A stretch of DNA of 64,000 bases. Origin: Streptomyces catenulae (GTDB lineage Bacteria > Actinomycetota > Actinomycetes > Streptomycetales > Streptomycetaceae). Below are positions 50,827-60,426 of the stretch, one piece after another (position 1 is the stretch's first letter; every line of letters starts with the position of its first letter). Location: assembly GCF_000718015.1 (NCBI RefSeq), contig NZ_JODY01000013.1, positions 50,601 through 114,600 on the forward strand, read 5' to 3'. The position numbers were made by a program, and so were the translations under genes. The notes beneath the pieces are model-generated. The model searched no databases, was not told where the DNA came from, and worked only from the letters and a program-made list of their open reading frames with translations.

Positions 50827-51186
50827 CTAGTCCCATTCCAGGCCGCCGCGACGCCATACATAGGCGTAGGCGACGAAGACGGTGAGCGCGAAGAGGAGCA
50901 TCTCGACGAGCCCGAAAATCCCCAGGGCGTCGAAGGTGACGGCCCAGGGGTAGAGGAAGACGATCTCGATGTCGAAGACGATGAAGAGCATCGCCGTCAG
51001 GTAGTACTTGATCGGGAAGCGACCGCCGCCGGCCGGCTGCGGGGTCGGCTCGATTCCGCATTCGTACGCTTCGAGCTTGGCCCGGTTGTAGCGCCTGGGT
51101 CCGACGAGCGTGGCCATCACGACGGAGAAGATCGCAAAGCCTGCCCCGAGGGCTCCCAGTACGAGGATGGGCGCATAGGCGTTCAC
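50827..51186 (-). CDS. nuoA: NADH-quinone oxidoreductase subunit A
   Basis: A 119-residue membrane subunit with three helices, the first gene of the operon. The TM1-TM2 loop has LEAYECGIEPT, and TM2 has the conserved acidic pair in IVFDIEIVFLYPWAV. It begins with GTG. A Rex-type operator lies about 75-90 bases upstream. Confidence 0.96.
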   Translation of the reverse strand: MNAYAPILVLGALGAGFAIFSVVMATLVGPRRYNRAKLEAYECGIEPTPQPAGGGRFPIKYYLTAMLFIVFDIEIVFLYPWAVTFDALGIFGLVEMLLFALTVFVAYAYVWRRGGLEWD

Positions 51187-51258
51187 CGTCCTCGCTCCCT
51201 TCAGTCGACGATGACTGGATGGCGGTCCGCCCGGGCTCGCCCCACAGAGATCGTGCGC

Positions 51259-51276
51259 ATGTGAGGCAGTTCACAA
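51259..51276. promoter_or_regulatory. Rex-type operator upstream of nuoA
   Basis: ATGTGAGGCAGTTCACAA matches the Rex operator consensus TTGTGAAnnnnTTCACAA at all but two consensus positions. Rex is the NADH/NAD+-sensing repressor described in Streptomyces, and nuo genes are among its reported targets. The site lies 73-90 bases upstream of the nuoA start. Binding at high NAD+ would repress the operon and release it when NADH builds up. Confidence 0.75.
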
Positions 51277-51437
51277 GCCCGGACCGCCTGCATCCTATGC
51301 CCGTCCTCCTGTGATCTGCGACACGGGGTACACCAACGCCTTTGTGATCTCCACCACCTGACGAAGGATCATGAAGTCGGATGAGCGGTGATCTACGCAC
51401 GTGAAGCGCGCGAGTGATCACGAGAGGTGACATTCAT

Positions 51438-51569
51438 ATGGGTTACCGCTGGTCAAAGCGACTGCGTCACTATCAAGACAGTGGCCGCACAAGCAAATTG
51501 GTGCTGGACACGGTCAACTGCTATAAGCCGCACGGCCGGTGGCGTGACCGTCCCGTGATCCGCTCGTGA
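51438..51569 (+). CDS. possible small protein, 43 residues
   Basis: A reading frame from ATG to TGA with GAGAGGTGA nine bases upstream. It encodes MGYRWSKRLRHYQDSGRTSK at the start, a basic hydrophilic peptide. Codon use is AT-richer than in neighbouring genes, so it may be only chance. No family is recognised. Confidence 0.2.
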   Translation: MGYRWSKRLRHYQDSGRTSKLVLDTVNCYKPHGRWRDRPVIRS

Positions 51570-51903
51570 TCGGCCGTACGTGCACGCCTTCACGAGCGCC
51601 GGGGCGCGGTCGGATCACGGGAACATAACGGGCACTCACGAGTGAGCTATCCCACGCGGTTTCGCGCCATAACTCCTTGACCGCCGGGAAGCCTTGGCGT
51701 GGCGCCCGTAGAGGTGATAGGCCCTCCGGCGCACCCGCAGCGGCCGTAAAAGCCGTGCGTAGGTGCATGATCGCGATTTTCGGACACCGTTCGAGCGAGA
51801 TCACACACGGCAATAAGTCCGCTTTGTTCACCATGGACGCGTCAAGTGTGGCGCAGGCCACCTTTGTTGGCAGCAACCTGTGACTCTTGATAGCCGTGGT
51901 GCC

Positions 51904-52743
51904 ATGTCCCCGAACGCACTCATACCCAGCCACCGGAAGCCCCGCCGTTCCGCGTCCTCGCGGGCCCTGCGTGCGGGCGTGACCGGTGGCTTCCTCACCC
52001 TCGCGGTGACCGGCGCGACCGTTCCGGCCAACGCCGCCGACAAGCCGGTGGCCGAGACCCAGGAACTGCCGACCATCACGACGGCGCTCACCGTCGACCT
52101 CGCCGAGAGCGCCGACGCGACCCAGCAGGTCGCCGAGGTGTACGAGCGTCAGGCCGCGCAGGACCGGGCGGTGTCGAACGCCGCCAAGGCCGCGAAGAAG
52201 GACAAGGCCGAGGCCGAGAAGAAGGCCGCCGAGGCGAAGAAGAAGGCGGCGGAGGCCAAGAAGAAGGCCGCCGAGGTCCTCGAAACCCGCGCCTCCCGCT
52301 CCGCCGACCGCACCAGCCTGACGGGTGGTGACTCCTCGGACTCCGGCTCCACCGGCTCCGGCGACTCCACCCCCTCCACCGGTGCCACCGGCTCCACCGC
52401 CACGCTGCTCTCCTTCCTCCGCGCCCAGGTCGGCAAGGCGTACGTCATGGGCGCCACCGGCCCCTCCGCGTACGACTGCTCCGGCCTCACCCAGGCCGCG
52501 TTCCGCCAGATCGGCATCGAGCTGCCGCGCGTCTCGCAGTCGCAGTCGACCGCCGGTACCCAGGTCGGTCTGGGCAACCTCCAGGTCGGCGACATCCTCT
52601 ACTGGGGCAGCGCGGGCAGCGCCTACCACGTGGGGGTCTACGTCGGGAACGGCAACTTCATCGGCGCCCAGAACTCCAGCACCGGCGTGGTCGAGCGCCC
52701 GCTCAGCTACGACCAGCCCACCGGTGCCGTCCGCGTCCTCTGA
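51904..52743 (+). CDS. secreted NlpC/P60 (C40) peptidoglycan hydrolase
   Basis: A 279-residue secreted cell wall endopeptidase. After a basic lead of about 24 residues there is a hydrophobic signal core and a probable cleavage after PANA near residue 46. A coiled-coil region with KKAAEAKKKAAEAKKKAAEV follows, then a Ser/Gly/Thr linker. The C-terminal NlpC/P60 domain has catalytic Cys192 (YDCSGLTQAAF) and His242 (AYHVGVYVG). ATG 51904 was chosen; an in-frame GTG at 51880 has no ribosome-binding site. A TTGGCA element at 51867 and TGATAG at 51888 might form a promoter giving a nearly leaderless mRNA. It probably cleaves peptide crosslinks during growth. Confidence 0.9.
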   Translation: MSPNALIPSHRKPRRSASSRALRAGVTGGFLTLAVTGATVPANAADKPVAETQELPTITTALTVDLAESADATQQVAEVYERQAAQDRAVSNAAKAAKKDKAEAEKKAAEAKKKAAEAKKKAAEVLETRASRSADRTSLTGGDSSDSGSTGSGDSTPSTGATGSTATLLSFLRAQVGKAYVMGATGPSAYDCSGLTQAAFRQIGIELPRVSQSQSTAGTQVGLGNLQVGDILYWGSAGSAYHVGVYVGNGNFIGAQNSSTGVVERPLSYDQPTGAVRVL

Positions 52744-53151
52744 GACCGGCACCTCCCGCGGAGCACGCCCCGTCCGTGACGCCCACCGGCACCCACTCCC
52801 GCCGGTGGACCGCCGTCACCCTTCCTGACGGGCCGACCGCTCCGTAACGCGTCCCTCGGGGCCGCTCCTCCCACCGCTCGGGAGGGGCGGCCCTTCGGCG
52901 TGTGCGGACGGCGGTCCGCCGCGACCGTGCGCCGTGCGCCGCCCGGCGGACGGCAACGGGCGGCGCACCCGGGGGACGTTGCCCGGGCACACCGCCCGTT
53001 CGGCCCACGGGCGCCCCTCCCCCGCACCGCTCCACGTGCGCCCCGGCCGGGGCTCGGCTGACATGGCTACGGAAGCGGGCCCGGCGCACCGGCGGTGTGC
53101 GGGGCCCGGGCGCCCGACCGGGCGCTTCCCGAGCCGTCCCAGGAGGACCGC
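52744..53151 (+). other. gap between the NlpC-P60 gene and the next gene
   Basis: About 408 bases. It holds the NlpC-P60 terminator (52859-52893) and GGAGGACC directly before the next gene. No other gene or regulatory site is evident. Confidence 0.45.
52859..52893 (+). terminator. NlpC-P60 gene terminator
   Basis: A 14-bp stem (GGGCCGCTCCTCCC with GGGAGGGGCGGCCC, one G-T pair) and a 7-base loop, 115 bases after the stop codon, followed by TTCGG. Confidence 0.6.
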
Positions 53152-54066
53152 ATGTCCCGCGCCGCGCGCACCCTGGCCGCCTCCGCGCTCGGCGCGGCCG
53201 CCGTCGCCCTCACCGGCCCGGCGGCCGCGGCCACGCCCGCGCGGACCATAGCCGCCGACGCCGCCATATCCCGGGCGGTCGCCTCCGCCGACGGGCCGTC
53301 CGCCTCCGTCAGCCCGGCGACCGTACGCCGCGGCCGGTCCGTCACCGTGGCGGTGACCTGCGCGGTCCGTGACGAGGAGCGGATGCCGCGGAACATCAGC
53401 GGCGAGGGGCGGGTGCTGCGGGACGGCACCGTCACCCTGGAGCGCCAGGGGAACACCGGCACCTACCGGGGCGCGGCGCAGACCGCTCCCCGGGTGCCGC
53501 TGGGCCTCGGGCCGATCGACGAGGCCGCCGCCGCGCGGGCCGACGCCCGGGCGGCGTGGGCGATCGAGGGCGTCTGCCCGGACAGCGCGCCCTGGAGCGT
53601 CACCGTACGGACCACCGTCGCGGACCACACCCCGGCGCGCGCCCCGTCCGGTGCGCCGTCCACCGCGCCGCACACCACCCCGTCCGGTCCGCCCGCCGGG
53701 AACGCCCCGGCGCCCGGTGGCCCGGGCCGTGAACTCCCGCGCCCCGAGGGGCAGCACGCGAAGAGGCCGGGCCCGAACGGCCCGGCCTCCGGGAGCCCGG
53801 ACGCGGCACGCCCCGGCGCCTCACGCCCCGGCGCCCCGCACGGGCCGGTGGCCGCCGGTGGCGGCGGTGCGGCGGAGCACCGTCCGACGACCGAGGTGCG
53901 CTTCGCGGAGCTGGCGCGGATCACCGCCGGGGACCGGAGCGCCGCCACCCTGCTGGCGGCGGGCGGCGCGGTCCTCGCGGCGACCGCGGCCGGCGGATAT
54001 CTGCTGGCCCGCCGCCGGGAGCGGGGCGCCGCCGGACGCCCCGGCGGCGGGACGGCGCGCCCCTGA
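53152..54066 (+). CDS. secreted protein with C-terminal membrane anchor
   Basis: A 304-residue protein. A signal peptide covers about residues 1-27 (ending PAAAATPA). An extracytoplasmic domain of about 120 residues has an Ig-like opening (VSPATVRRGRSVTVAVTC) and a second Cys in EGVCPDSAPW. A Pro/Gly/Ala-rich stalk of about 90 residues follows, then a hydrophobic segment AATLLAAGGAVLAATAAGGY and a positively charged end (LARRRERG). There is no LPxTG sorting motif, so it stays as a membrane-anchored protein. The ATG is preceded by AGGAGG. I do not recognise the family; similar exported proteins are common in Streptomyces. Confidence 0.78.
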   Translation: MSRAARTLAASALGAAAVALTGPAAAATPARTIAADAAISRAVASADGPSASVSPATVRRGRSVTVAVTCAVRDEERMPRNISGEGRVLRDGTVTLERQGNTGTYRGAAQTAPRVPLGLGPIDEAAAARADARAAWAIEGVCPDSAPWSVTVRTTVADHTPARAPSGAPSTAPHTTPSGPPAGNAPAPGGPGRELPRPEGQHAKRPGPNGPASGSPDAARPGASRPGAPHGPVAAGGGGAAEHRPTTEVRFAELARITAGDRSAATLLAAGGAVLAATAAGGYLLARRRERGAAGRPGGGTARP

Positions 54067-54075
54067 CGGACCGTC

Positions 54076-54126
54076 CCCGGGCGCCGCGGCCGATCTCACG
54101 GCGCGCCGCCGGGGGCGGCGCCCGGG
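54076..54126. terminator. bidirectional terminator after the secreted protein
   Basis: A 12-bp perfect stem CCCGGGCGCCGC / GCGGCGCCCGGG with an inner GC-rich loop, between the convergent secreted-protein gene and the 82-residue unknown gene. Confidence 0.55.
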
Positions 54127-54183
54127 CTCACCGGACGGCTCCCGGTGCCCCGGCGCGGCCCGCCACCGGTCGCTCCGCCGCGG

Positions 54184-54432
54184 TCACGGGGCGCTGCCCG
54201 CGCCCTGCCGGTTCCGCTCGTACGTGCTGTGCAGCGCGCAGCGGCGGAGGGCGGCGGCGAGCTGCCGTGCCACCTCCGGGGAGCAGCGTCCCAGCTCCAC
54301 CAGCGGCCGGGGGTCCTCCCCGGCGACCGACGCGGCGTCGAGCCGCAGGGTGGGCAGGACGACACCGACCCCCAGCAGCGCGGCCCGCAGCTCGTCGCGC
54401 GCTCCCTCGGCATCCCTGATCATCGCGTCCAA
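54184..54432 (-). CDS. small unknown protein, 82 residues
   Basis: A hydrophilic protein with Ala/Leu-rich helices. It contains RDELRAALLGVGVVLPTLRL, PLVELGRCSPEVARQLAAAL and two cysteines (LGRC and LRRC). TTG 54432 is chosen because GAGG lies at the correct 7-base distance; ATG 54423 is an alternative. The compact Leu/Ala pattern and strong coding bias support a real gene. The function is unknown. Confidence 0.6.
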   Translation of the reverse strand: MDAMIRDAEGARDELRAALLGVGVVLPTLRLDAASVAGEDPRPLVELGRCSPEVARQLAAALRRCALHSTYERNRQGAGSAP

Positions 54433-54580
54433 CTCATGACCTCACACTCCACGGGCGAATGAATCCCCTCCGTCCTCCCCCCGGCCCGTGCGGACCATGC
54501 GTGACCTGCTCGGAAGAGGACGTTCTCGGGGTCAGGCGTACCCGGTGAGGTGACGCGGGCACCGTCCGGCACCCGGCGGT

Positions 54581-55900
54581 TCACGCCTTCGGGGCGACCT
54601 TGCTCAGCCCGTTGATGATGCGGTCCATCGCGTCGCCGCCCGCCGGGTCGGTGAGGTTGGCGAGCATCTTGAGGGTGAAGCGCATCAGCAGCGGGTGGGT
54701 CAGGCCGCGCTGGGTGGCGATCTGCATGACCTTCGGGTTGCCGATGAGCTTCACGAACGCGCGGCCCATGGAGTAGTAGCCGCCGTAGGTCTCCTTGAGG
54801 ACCTTCGGGTAGCGCTCCAGGGCGCGTTCCCGCTGGAGGTAGGTGGCGCGGGCGTGGGCCTGCACGATGACCTCGGCGGCCAGCGCGCCGGACTCCATCG
54901 CGTAGGCGATGCCCTCGCCGTTGAACGGGTTGACGAGCCCGCCCGCGTCGCCGACCAGCAGCAGGCCGCGGGTGTAGTGCGGCTGGCGGTTGAAGGCCAT
55001 CGGCAGGGCCGCGCCGCGGATCGTCGTCGTCATGTTCTCGGGGGTGTAGCCCCACTCCTCGGGCATGGAGGCGCACCACGCCTTGAGGATCTCGCGCCAG
55101 TCCAGCTCCTTGAAGGCGGACGAGGAGTTGAGGATGCCGAGGCCGACGTTGCTGGTGCCGTCGCCCATGCCGAAGATCCAGCCGTAGCCGGGCAGCAGCC
55201 GGTCCTGCTCGCCGCGGCGGTCCCACAGCTCCAGCCAGGACTCCAGGTAGTCGTCGTCGTGGCGCGGCGAGGTGAAGTACGTACGGACCGCGACGCCCAT
55301 CGGGCGGTCCTCGCGGCGGTGCAGGCCCATCGCGACGGAGAGGCGGGTGGAGTTGCCGTCCGCGGCGACCACCAGCGGCGCGTGGAAGGTGACCGGCGTC
55401 TTCTCCTCGCCGAGCTTCGCGTGCACACCGGTGATGCGGCCGGTGAGTTCGTGGACGATCGGGGCGCCGACGTTGCAGCGCTCGTACAGCCGGGCACCGG
55501 CCTTCTGCGCCTGGCGGGCGAGCTGTTCGTCGAAGTCGTCGCGCTTGCGGACGAGTCCGTAGTCGGGGAAGGAGGCGAGGTCGGGCCAGTCGAGCTGGAG
55601 GCGGGAGCCGCCGCCGATGATGCGCAGGCCCTTGTTCCGCAGCCAGCCCGCCTCCTCGGAGATGTCGATACCCATCGCGACCAGCTGCTTGACGGCGCGC
55701 GGCGTCAGGCCGTCGCCGCAGACCTTCTCGCGGGGGAACGCCGTCTTCTCCAGGAGGAGGACGTCGAGTCCGGCCTGGGCGAGGTGGTAGGCGGTCGCGG
55801 ATCCGGCGGGACCGGCGCCGACGACGATCACATCCGCGCTGTGCTCTGAGCGCCGCTCGGCGGCGGGCGCGGACTCGGTCACGGGCGCGGACTCGGTCAC
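54581..55900 (-). CDS. geranylgeranyl reductase-family flavoprotein (MenJ-like)
   Basis: A 439-residue FAD-dependent oxidoreductase. The FAD site is VIVVGAGPAGSATAYHLAQA; other family motifs are CGDGLTPRAVKQL, WIFGMGDGTSNVGLGIL and LLVGDAGGLVNPFNGEGIAYAMESG. The family saturates isoprenoid double bonds. In mycobacteria MenJ reduces one bond of the menaquinone side chain, which fits the neighbouring menG and mqn genes. GTG 55900 has GGAG 7 bases upstream. The first 18 bases are duplicated, so a second GTG start lies six codons later. Confidence 0.9.
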   Translation of the reverse strand: MTESAPVTESAPAAERRSEHSADVIVVGAGPAGSATAYHLAQAGLDVLLLEKTAFPREKVCGDGLTPRAVKQLVAMGIDISEEAGWLRNKGLRIIGGGSRLQLDWPDLASFPDYGLVRKRDDFDEQLARQAQKAGARLYERCNVGAPIVHELTGRITGVHAKLGEEKTPVTFHAPLVVAADGNSTRLSVAMGLHRREDRPMGVAVRTYFTSPRHDDDYLESWLELWDRRGEQDRLLPGYGWIFGMGDGTSNVGLGILNSSSAFKELDWREILKAWCASMPEEWGYTPENMTTTIRGAALPMAFNRQPHYTRGLLLVGDAGGLVNPFNGEGIAYAMESGALAAEVIVQAHARATYLQRERALERYPKVLKETYGGYYSMGRAFVKLIGNPKVMQIATQRGLTHPLLMRFTLKMLANLTDPAGGDAMDRIINGLSKVAPKA

Positions 55901-56012
55901 GGGGGATCTCCAGGGAAGTCGATATCTGGATTTCTGCATATCCGGGTGCCGAACGGCACCGGGCATGGGCAGTCTATGGGGGCCTTGGTGATCAGATCCT
56001 GAAGGGTTGGCC

Positions 56013-56540
56013 GTGAAGCCGATGACGAAGACGAGCACGGACGGCGCGCCCCCCGCCGTCGAACTGCGGGTACCCACCGAGGAGGACGCCTGGAACTGGC
56101 ACCGCGTCTTCGCCCACCCCGAGGTCATGGAGTTCCACGGCGGCGCCCCGGCCGAACTCTCCTTCTACGACGAACTCACCGCCCGCCAGCGCCGTCACCA
56201 CGCCGAACGCGGCTACTGCCTCTACACCCTGCTCGACCCGGACGGCGCGGTCCTCGGCTTCACCGGCGCCCAGCCGTGGCCGCACGAGGCGTGGGGCCCG
56301 GTCGGCGAGATCGAGATCGGCTGGCGGCTGGGGCGCGACCACTGGGGCAAGGGGTACGCGACGGCCGCGGCGCGCGCGGCGCTGGACGACGTCCGGGCGT
56401 CCGGCGTCCCCGAGGTCGTCGCGATGATCAACTCCCGGAACGCCCGGTCGATCGCGGTCGCCGAACGGCTCGGCATGCGGCGGGCGGAGACGTACGAGAA
56501 GCCGGGGGTCACGGCGTACTGCTACCGGCTGGCGCCGTGA
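56013..56540 (+). CDS. GNAT-family N-acetyltransferase
   Basis: A 175-residue acetyltransferase of the RimJ-like branch. Acetyl-CoA motif A is EIGWRLGRDHWGKGYATAAAR, with the Q/RxxGxG/A loop as GKGYAT. Motif B is VAMINSRNARSIAVAERLGM, and the end is YRLAP. GTG 56013 was preferred because GAAGGG lies 6 bases upstream; TTG 56007 and ATG 56022 are alternatives. The substrate is unknown. Confidence 0.9.
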   Translation: MKPMTKTSTDGAPPAVELRVPTEEDAWNWHRVFAHPEVMEFHGGAPAELSFYDELTARQRRHHAERGYCLYTLLDPDGAVLGFTGAQPWPHEAWGPVGEIEIGWRLGRDHWGKGYATAAARAALDDVRASGVPEVVAMINSRNARSIAVAERLGMRRAETYEKPGVTAYCYRLAP

Positions 56541-56555
56541 GGCGGGGGTGAACCG

Positions 56556-56588
56556 CGGCCGGGGCGGGTGTGGTGACCGCCCCGGCCG
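56556..56588. terminator. bidirectional terminator between GNAT gene and menG
   Basis: A 12-bp perfect stem CGGCCGGGGCGG / CCGCCCCGGCCG with a 9-base loop in the 55-base convergent gap. Confidence 0.7.
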
Positions 56589-56595
56589 GTCCGTG

Positions 56596-57294
56596 TCAGT
56601 GCGTGGGGCGGACGCCGCGGTGCAGGGCGACGATGCCGCCGGTGAGGTTGCGCCAGGCCACCTTCGACCAGCCGACGCCCTGGAGGCGGGCGGCGAGCGC
56701 GGGCTGGTTGGGCCAGCTGCGGATCGACTCGGCGAGGTAGACGTACGCGTCCGGGTTGCTGCTGACCGCGCGGGCGACCGGCGGCAGCGCGCGCATCAGG
56801 TACTCGGTGTAGACGGTGCGGAACGGGCCCCACGTCGGCTCGCTGAACTCGCAGATCACCACGCGGCCGCCGGGCTTGGTGACGCGGTACAGCTCGGCGA
56901 GGGCGGCGTCGGTGTCCTGGATGTTGCGCAGGCCGAAGGAGATGGTGACGGCGTCGAACACCTCGTCCGCGAAGGGCAGCTTCGTGCCGTCACCGGCGGT
57001 GAACGGCAGCCACGGGTGGCGCTTCTTGCCCTCGCGGAGCATGCCGACGGAGAAGTCGCACGGCACGACATGGGCGCCGGTGCGGGCGAAGGGCAGCGAG
57101 GACGTCCCCGTCCCGGCGGCGAGGTCGAGGATGCGCTCGGCGGGCCGCGCGGCGACCGCCCGGTCCACCTCCTTGCGCCACAGCCGGGCCTGCCCCAGGG
57201 AGAGCACGTCGTTGGTGAGGTCGTAGCGCGCCGCCACGTCGTCGAACATCGCGGCGACTTCGTGCGGCTGCTTGTCCAGGGATGCTCGGGTCAC
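56596..57294 (-). CDS. menG: demethylmenaquinone methyltransferase
   Basis: A 232-residue SAM-dependent methyltransferase of the UbiE/MenG family. The SAM site is [16 protein letters not shown], followed by [17 protein letters not shown] and the family block [20 protein letters not shown] with [14 protein letters not shown]. It adds the last methyl group in menaquinone synthesis. GTG 57294 is the natural start; the upstream frame is a shadow. It is followed by a terminator. Confidence 0.95.
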   Translation of the reverse strand: MTRASLDKQPHEVAAMFDDVAARYDLTNDVLSLGQARLWRKEVDRAVAARPAERILDLAAGTGTSSLPFARTGAHVVPCDFSVGMLREGKKRHPWLPFTAGDGTKLPFADEVFDAVTISFGLRNIQDTDAALAELYRVTKPGGRVVICEFSEPTWGPFRTVYTEYLMRALPPVARAVSSNPDAYVYLAESIRSWPNQPALAARLQGVGWSKVAWRNLTGGIVALHRGVRPTH

Positions 57295-57368
57295 CCGGCC
57301 ATTGTCCACCGTCGCCCGACCGCCCCCGGCACCGGGCACGCACCGGGACGGAAGGGGCACCGCGGCGG

Positions 57369-57968
57369 TCAGCGGCGGCGGTGCACCAGACGGCCGTCGA
57401 TCACCGTGGCGACGCAGGTGGCGGCGCCGAGCCGGACCAGGGCGGCCCGGTCCGGGACGTCGAACACCGCGAACCGGGCGGGCCCGCCCACCGTCAGCCG
57501 CGGCAGCAGGACCAGCGGGGACGGCGAGAAGGACGCCGGGCCCGGCAGGTTCTCCGGACGCTGCCCGACCGCGAGCCGGGCCCGCCGCACCGCGTCCACG
57601 ACGGCCCGGTGGCGCAGCTCCCCGGCGACGGCGACCGTGCCGTGCGCCAGCAGCCGCTGGATGCCGCGCCGGGCACTGGCACCGCGCCGCGCCGGATCGG
57701 CCCGGAAGATCTCCTGCGCGCGCTCCCCGAAGATCGGCGCGGTGCCGAACCGGTCGGCCTCGCGCGGGTCCGGGTGATAGGCGCCTTCGAGCAGCTCGGG
57801 CCCGTACGGGTTGAGCAGCCCCGGGGTGAGGATGCCGGGCCACCGCCGCACCCGCGCGGCGGGACGGGCGGCGGCCAGCTCCTCGTACGGGCCGACGGCG
57901 GCGACGGACGCGCCGTCGACCAGGACCGCGGCCTGCGGGGAGGACTCGGCGACGTGAAGCGTCAGCAC
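57369..57968 (-). CDS. HutI-like composite-domain protein
   Basis: A 199-residue protein that resembles the small composite beta-domain of amidohydrolases such as imidazolonepropionase: it opens [20 protein letters not shown], has [18 protein letters not shown] and closes [18 protein letters not shown]. The metal-binding HxH and the rest of the TIM barrel are absent, so it is not an active amidohydrolase by itself. It lies between mqnC and menG on the same strand, with 7 bases to mqnC, so it is probably cotranscribed with menaquinone genes. Its role is unknown. Confidence 0.7.
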   Translation of the reverse strand: MLTLHVAESSPQAAVLVDGASVAAVGPYEELAAARPAARVRRWPGILTPGLLNPYGPELLEGAYHPDPREADRFGTAPIFGERAQEIFRADPARRGASARRGIQRLLAHGTVAVAGELRHRAVVDAVRRARLAVGQRPENLPGPASFSPSPLVLLPRLTVGGPARFAVFDVPDRAALVRLGAATCVATVIDGRLVHRRR

Positions 57969-57975
57969 CGCGGGC

Positions 57976-59175
57976 TCAGTTGGCCTCGACGAGCTTCAGC
58001 TCGGGGTGGGCGGTGCCGCCCTCGATCGCGGTGGACGAGATGTGCGAGGCGACGCGCTCGTCGACCGGGTCGTTCGCCGGGTCGTCGTGGACGGCGAGGT
58101 GCTCGTACGTGGTGGCGCGCTGCGCGGGGACGCGGCCCGCCTTGCGGATCAGGTCGATGATCTCCTGGCGGTTGGAGCGGTGCTTGGCACCGGCGGAGGA
58201 GACGACGTTCTCCTCCAGCATGATCGAACCGAGGTCGTCGGCGCCGTAGTGGAGCGACAGCTGACCGATCTCCTTGCCGGTGGTCAGCCAGGAGCCCTGG
58301 ATGTGGGCGACGTTGTCGAGGAAGATCCGCGCGATGGCGATCATCCGCAGGTACTCGAAGAGCGTCGCCTGCGTCCGGCCCTTCAGGTGGTTGTTCTCCG
58401 GCTGGTAGGTGTACGGGATGAAGGCGCGGAAGCCGCCCGTACGGTCCTGGACGTCCCGGATCATCCGCAGGTGCTCGATCCGCTCGGCGTTGGTCTCGCC
58501 GGTGCCCATCAGCATGGTGGAGGTGGACTCCACACCCAGGTTGTGGGCGATCTCCATGATCTCCAGCCAGCGCTCGCCGGACTCCTTCAGCGGCGCGATG
58601 GCCTTACGGGGCCGCTCCGGCAGCAGCTCGGCACCGGCACCGGCGAACGAGTCGAGACCGGCGGCGTGGATCCGGCGGATCGCCTCGTCGACCGACACCT
58701 TGGAGATGCGGGCCATGTGCTCGATCTCGGAGGCGCCCAGGGAGTGGATGACCAGCTGCGGGAACGCCTCCTTGATCGCCGAGAAGTGCTTCTCGTAGTA
58801 CTCGACGCCGTAGTCCGGGTGGTGGCCGCCCTGGAACATGATCTGGGTGCCGCCCAGCTCGACGGTCTCCGCGCAGCGGCGCAGGATGTCGTCGAGGTCG
58901 CGGGTCCAGCCCTTCTTCGTGTCCTTCGGCGCCGCGTAGAACGCGCAGAACTTGCAGGCCGTCACGCAGACGTTGGTGTAGTTGATGTTCCGCTCGATGA
59001 TGTACGTCGCGATGTGCTCGGTGCCCGCGTAGCGGCGGCGGCGTACGGCGTCGGCGGCGCGCCCGAGGGCGTGCAGCGGCGCGGAACGGTAGAGGTCGAG
59101 CGCCTCCTCCGGCGTGATGCGGCCGCCCTCGGCGGCGCGGTCGAGTACGGACTGGAGGTCGGCGTTCTCGGTCAC
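57976..59175 (-). CDS. mqnC: cyclic dehypoxanthinyl futalosine synthase
   Basis: A 399-residue radical SAM enzyme of the futalosine menaquinone route. The [4Fe-4S] triad is Cys70, Cys74, Cys77 (NVCVTACKFCAFY). Other blocks are GTQIMFQGGHHPDYGVEYYE, RIHAAGLDSFAGAGAELL, STMLMGTGET and FIPYTYQPENN. It closes dehypoxanthinyl futalosine to the cyclic form. The GTG start is in the normal place for MqnC. A terminator-like hairpin and a 182-base gap separate it from mqnA upstream. Confidence 0.96.
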   Translation of the reverse strand: MTENADLQSVLDRAAEGGRITPEEALDLYRSAPLHALGRAADAVRRRRYAGTEHIATYIIERNINYTNVCVTACKFCAFYAAPKDTKKGWTRDLDDILRRCAETVELGGTQIMFQGGHHPDYGVEYYEKHFSAIKEAFPQLVIHSLGASEIEHMARISKVSVDEAIRRIHAAGLDSFAGAGAELLPERPRKAIAPLKESGERWLEIMEIAHNLGVESTSTMLMGTGETNAERIEHLRMIRDVQDRTGGFRAFIPYTYQPENNHLKGRTQATLFEYLRMIAIARIFLDNVAHIQGSWLTTGKEIGQLSLHYGADDLGSIMLEENVVSSAGAKHRSNRQEIIDLIRKAGRVPAQRATTYEHLAVHDDPANDPVDERVASHISSTAIEGGTAHPELKLVEAN

Positions 59176-59246
59176 CGGAGCGTCCCTTTCGGAGGGGTAT
59201 TGACGGACCGGCCCAGCCTACGCCAGGGGTCCGGGGCGGCCCGGGG

Positions 59247-59274
59247 GCCTCCCGCCGGGCGGACGGCGGGAGGC
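59247..59274 (-). terminator. mqnA terminator
   Basis: An 11-bp perfect stem GCCTCCCGCCG / CGGCGGGAGGC with a 6-base loop, 83 bases downstream of the mqnA stop on the minus strand. There is no T-run. It suggests that mqnC has its own promoter. Confidence 0.55.
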
Positions 59275-59357
59275 GGACCGGGCGGCGGACGTCCGGGGCG
59301 CGCGGCGCCGACGTCAGGGGCGCGCGGCGGTGCGGTGCGCGCCGGTGGCCCGGGCGG

Positions 59358-60257
<900 letters not shown>

Positions 60258-60426
60258 CTAGACCCGTGGGTCGGGAACCGGCACGGCGGGGGCGCATATG
60301 GCTCCCCGGGCGCCGGATGGGCGCTCCTGACCCCTTCGGGTAAACGTGATCTTTGGCTCTTCCACCGCACGAGCGCACCATGCTACGCTCAGCGCAAGTT
60401 GCAGTTTGGTTTCCCTTGCAGTACAG

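Larger units (their letters stand above)
51187..51903. other. divergent intergenic region, nuo operon / NlpC-P60 gene
   Basis: About 717 bases of unusually low G+C for this chromosome. It contains the Rex-type operator (51259-51276), about ten GATC-containing motifs, many as GTGATC, spread from 51310 to 51810, and one possible small reading frame (51438-51569). Promoters of both flanking units should be here. I found no recognisable riboswitch. Confidence 0.5.

Noticed and set aside
51640..51903. c-di-AMP (ydaO-type) riboswitch upstream of the NlpC/P60 gene
   Set aside because: Such riboswitches precede several actinobacterial cell wall hydrolase genes, but I cannot find the conserved core motifs or the expected pseudoknot here.
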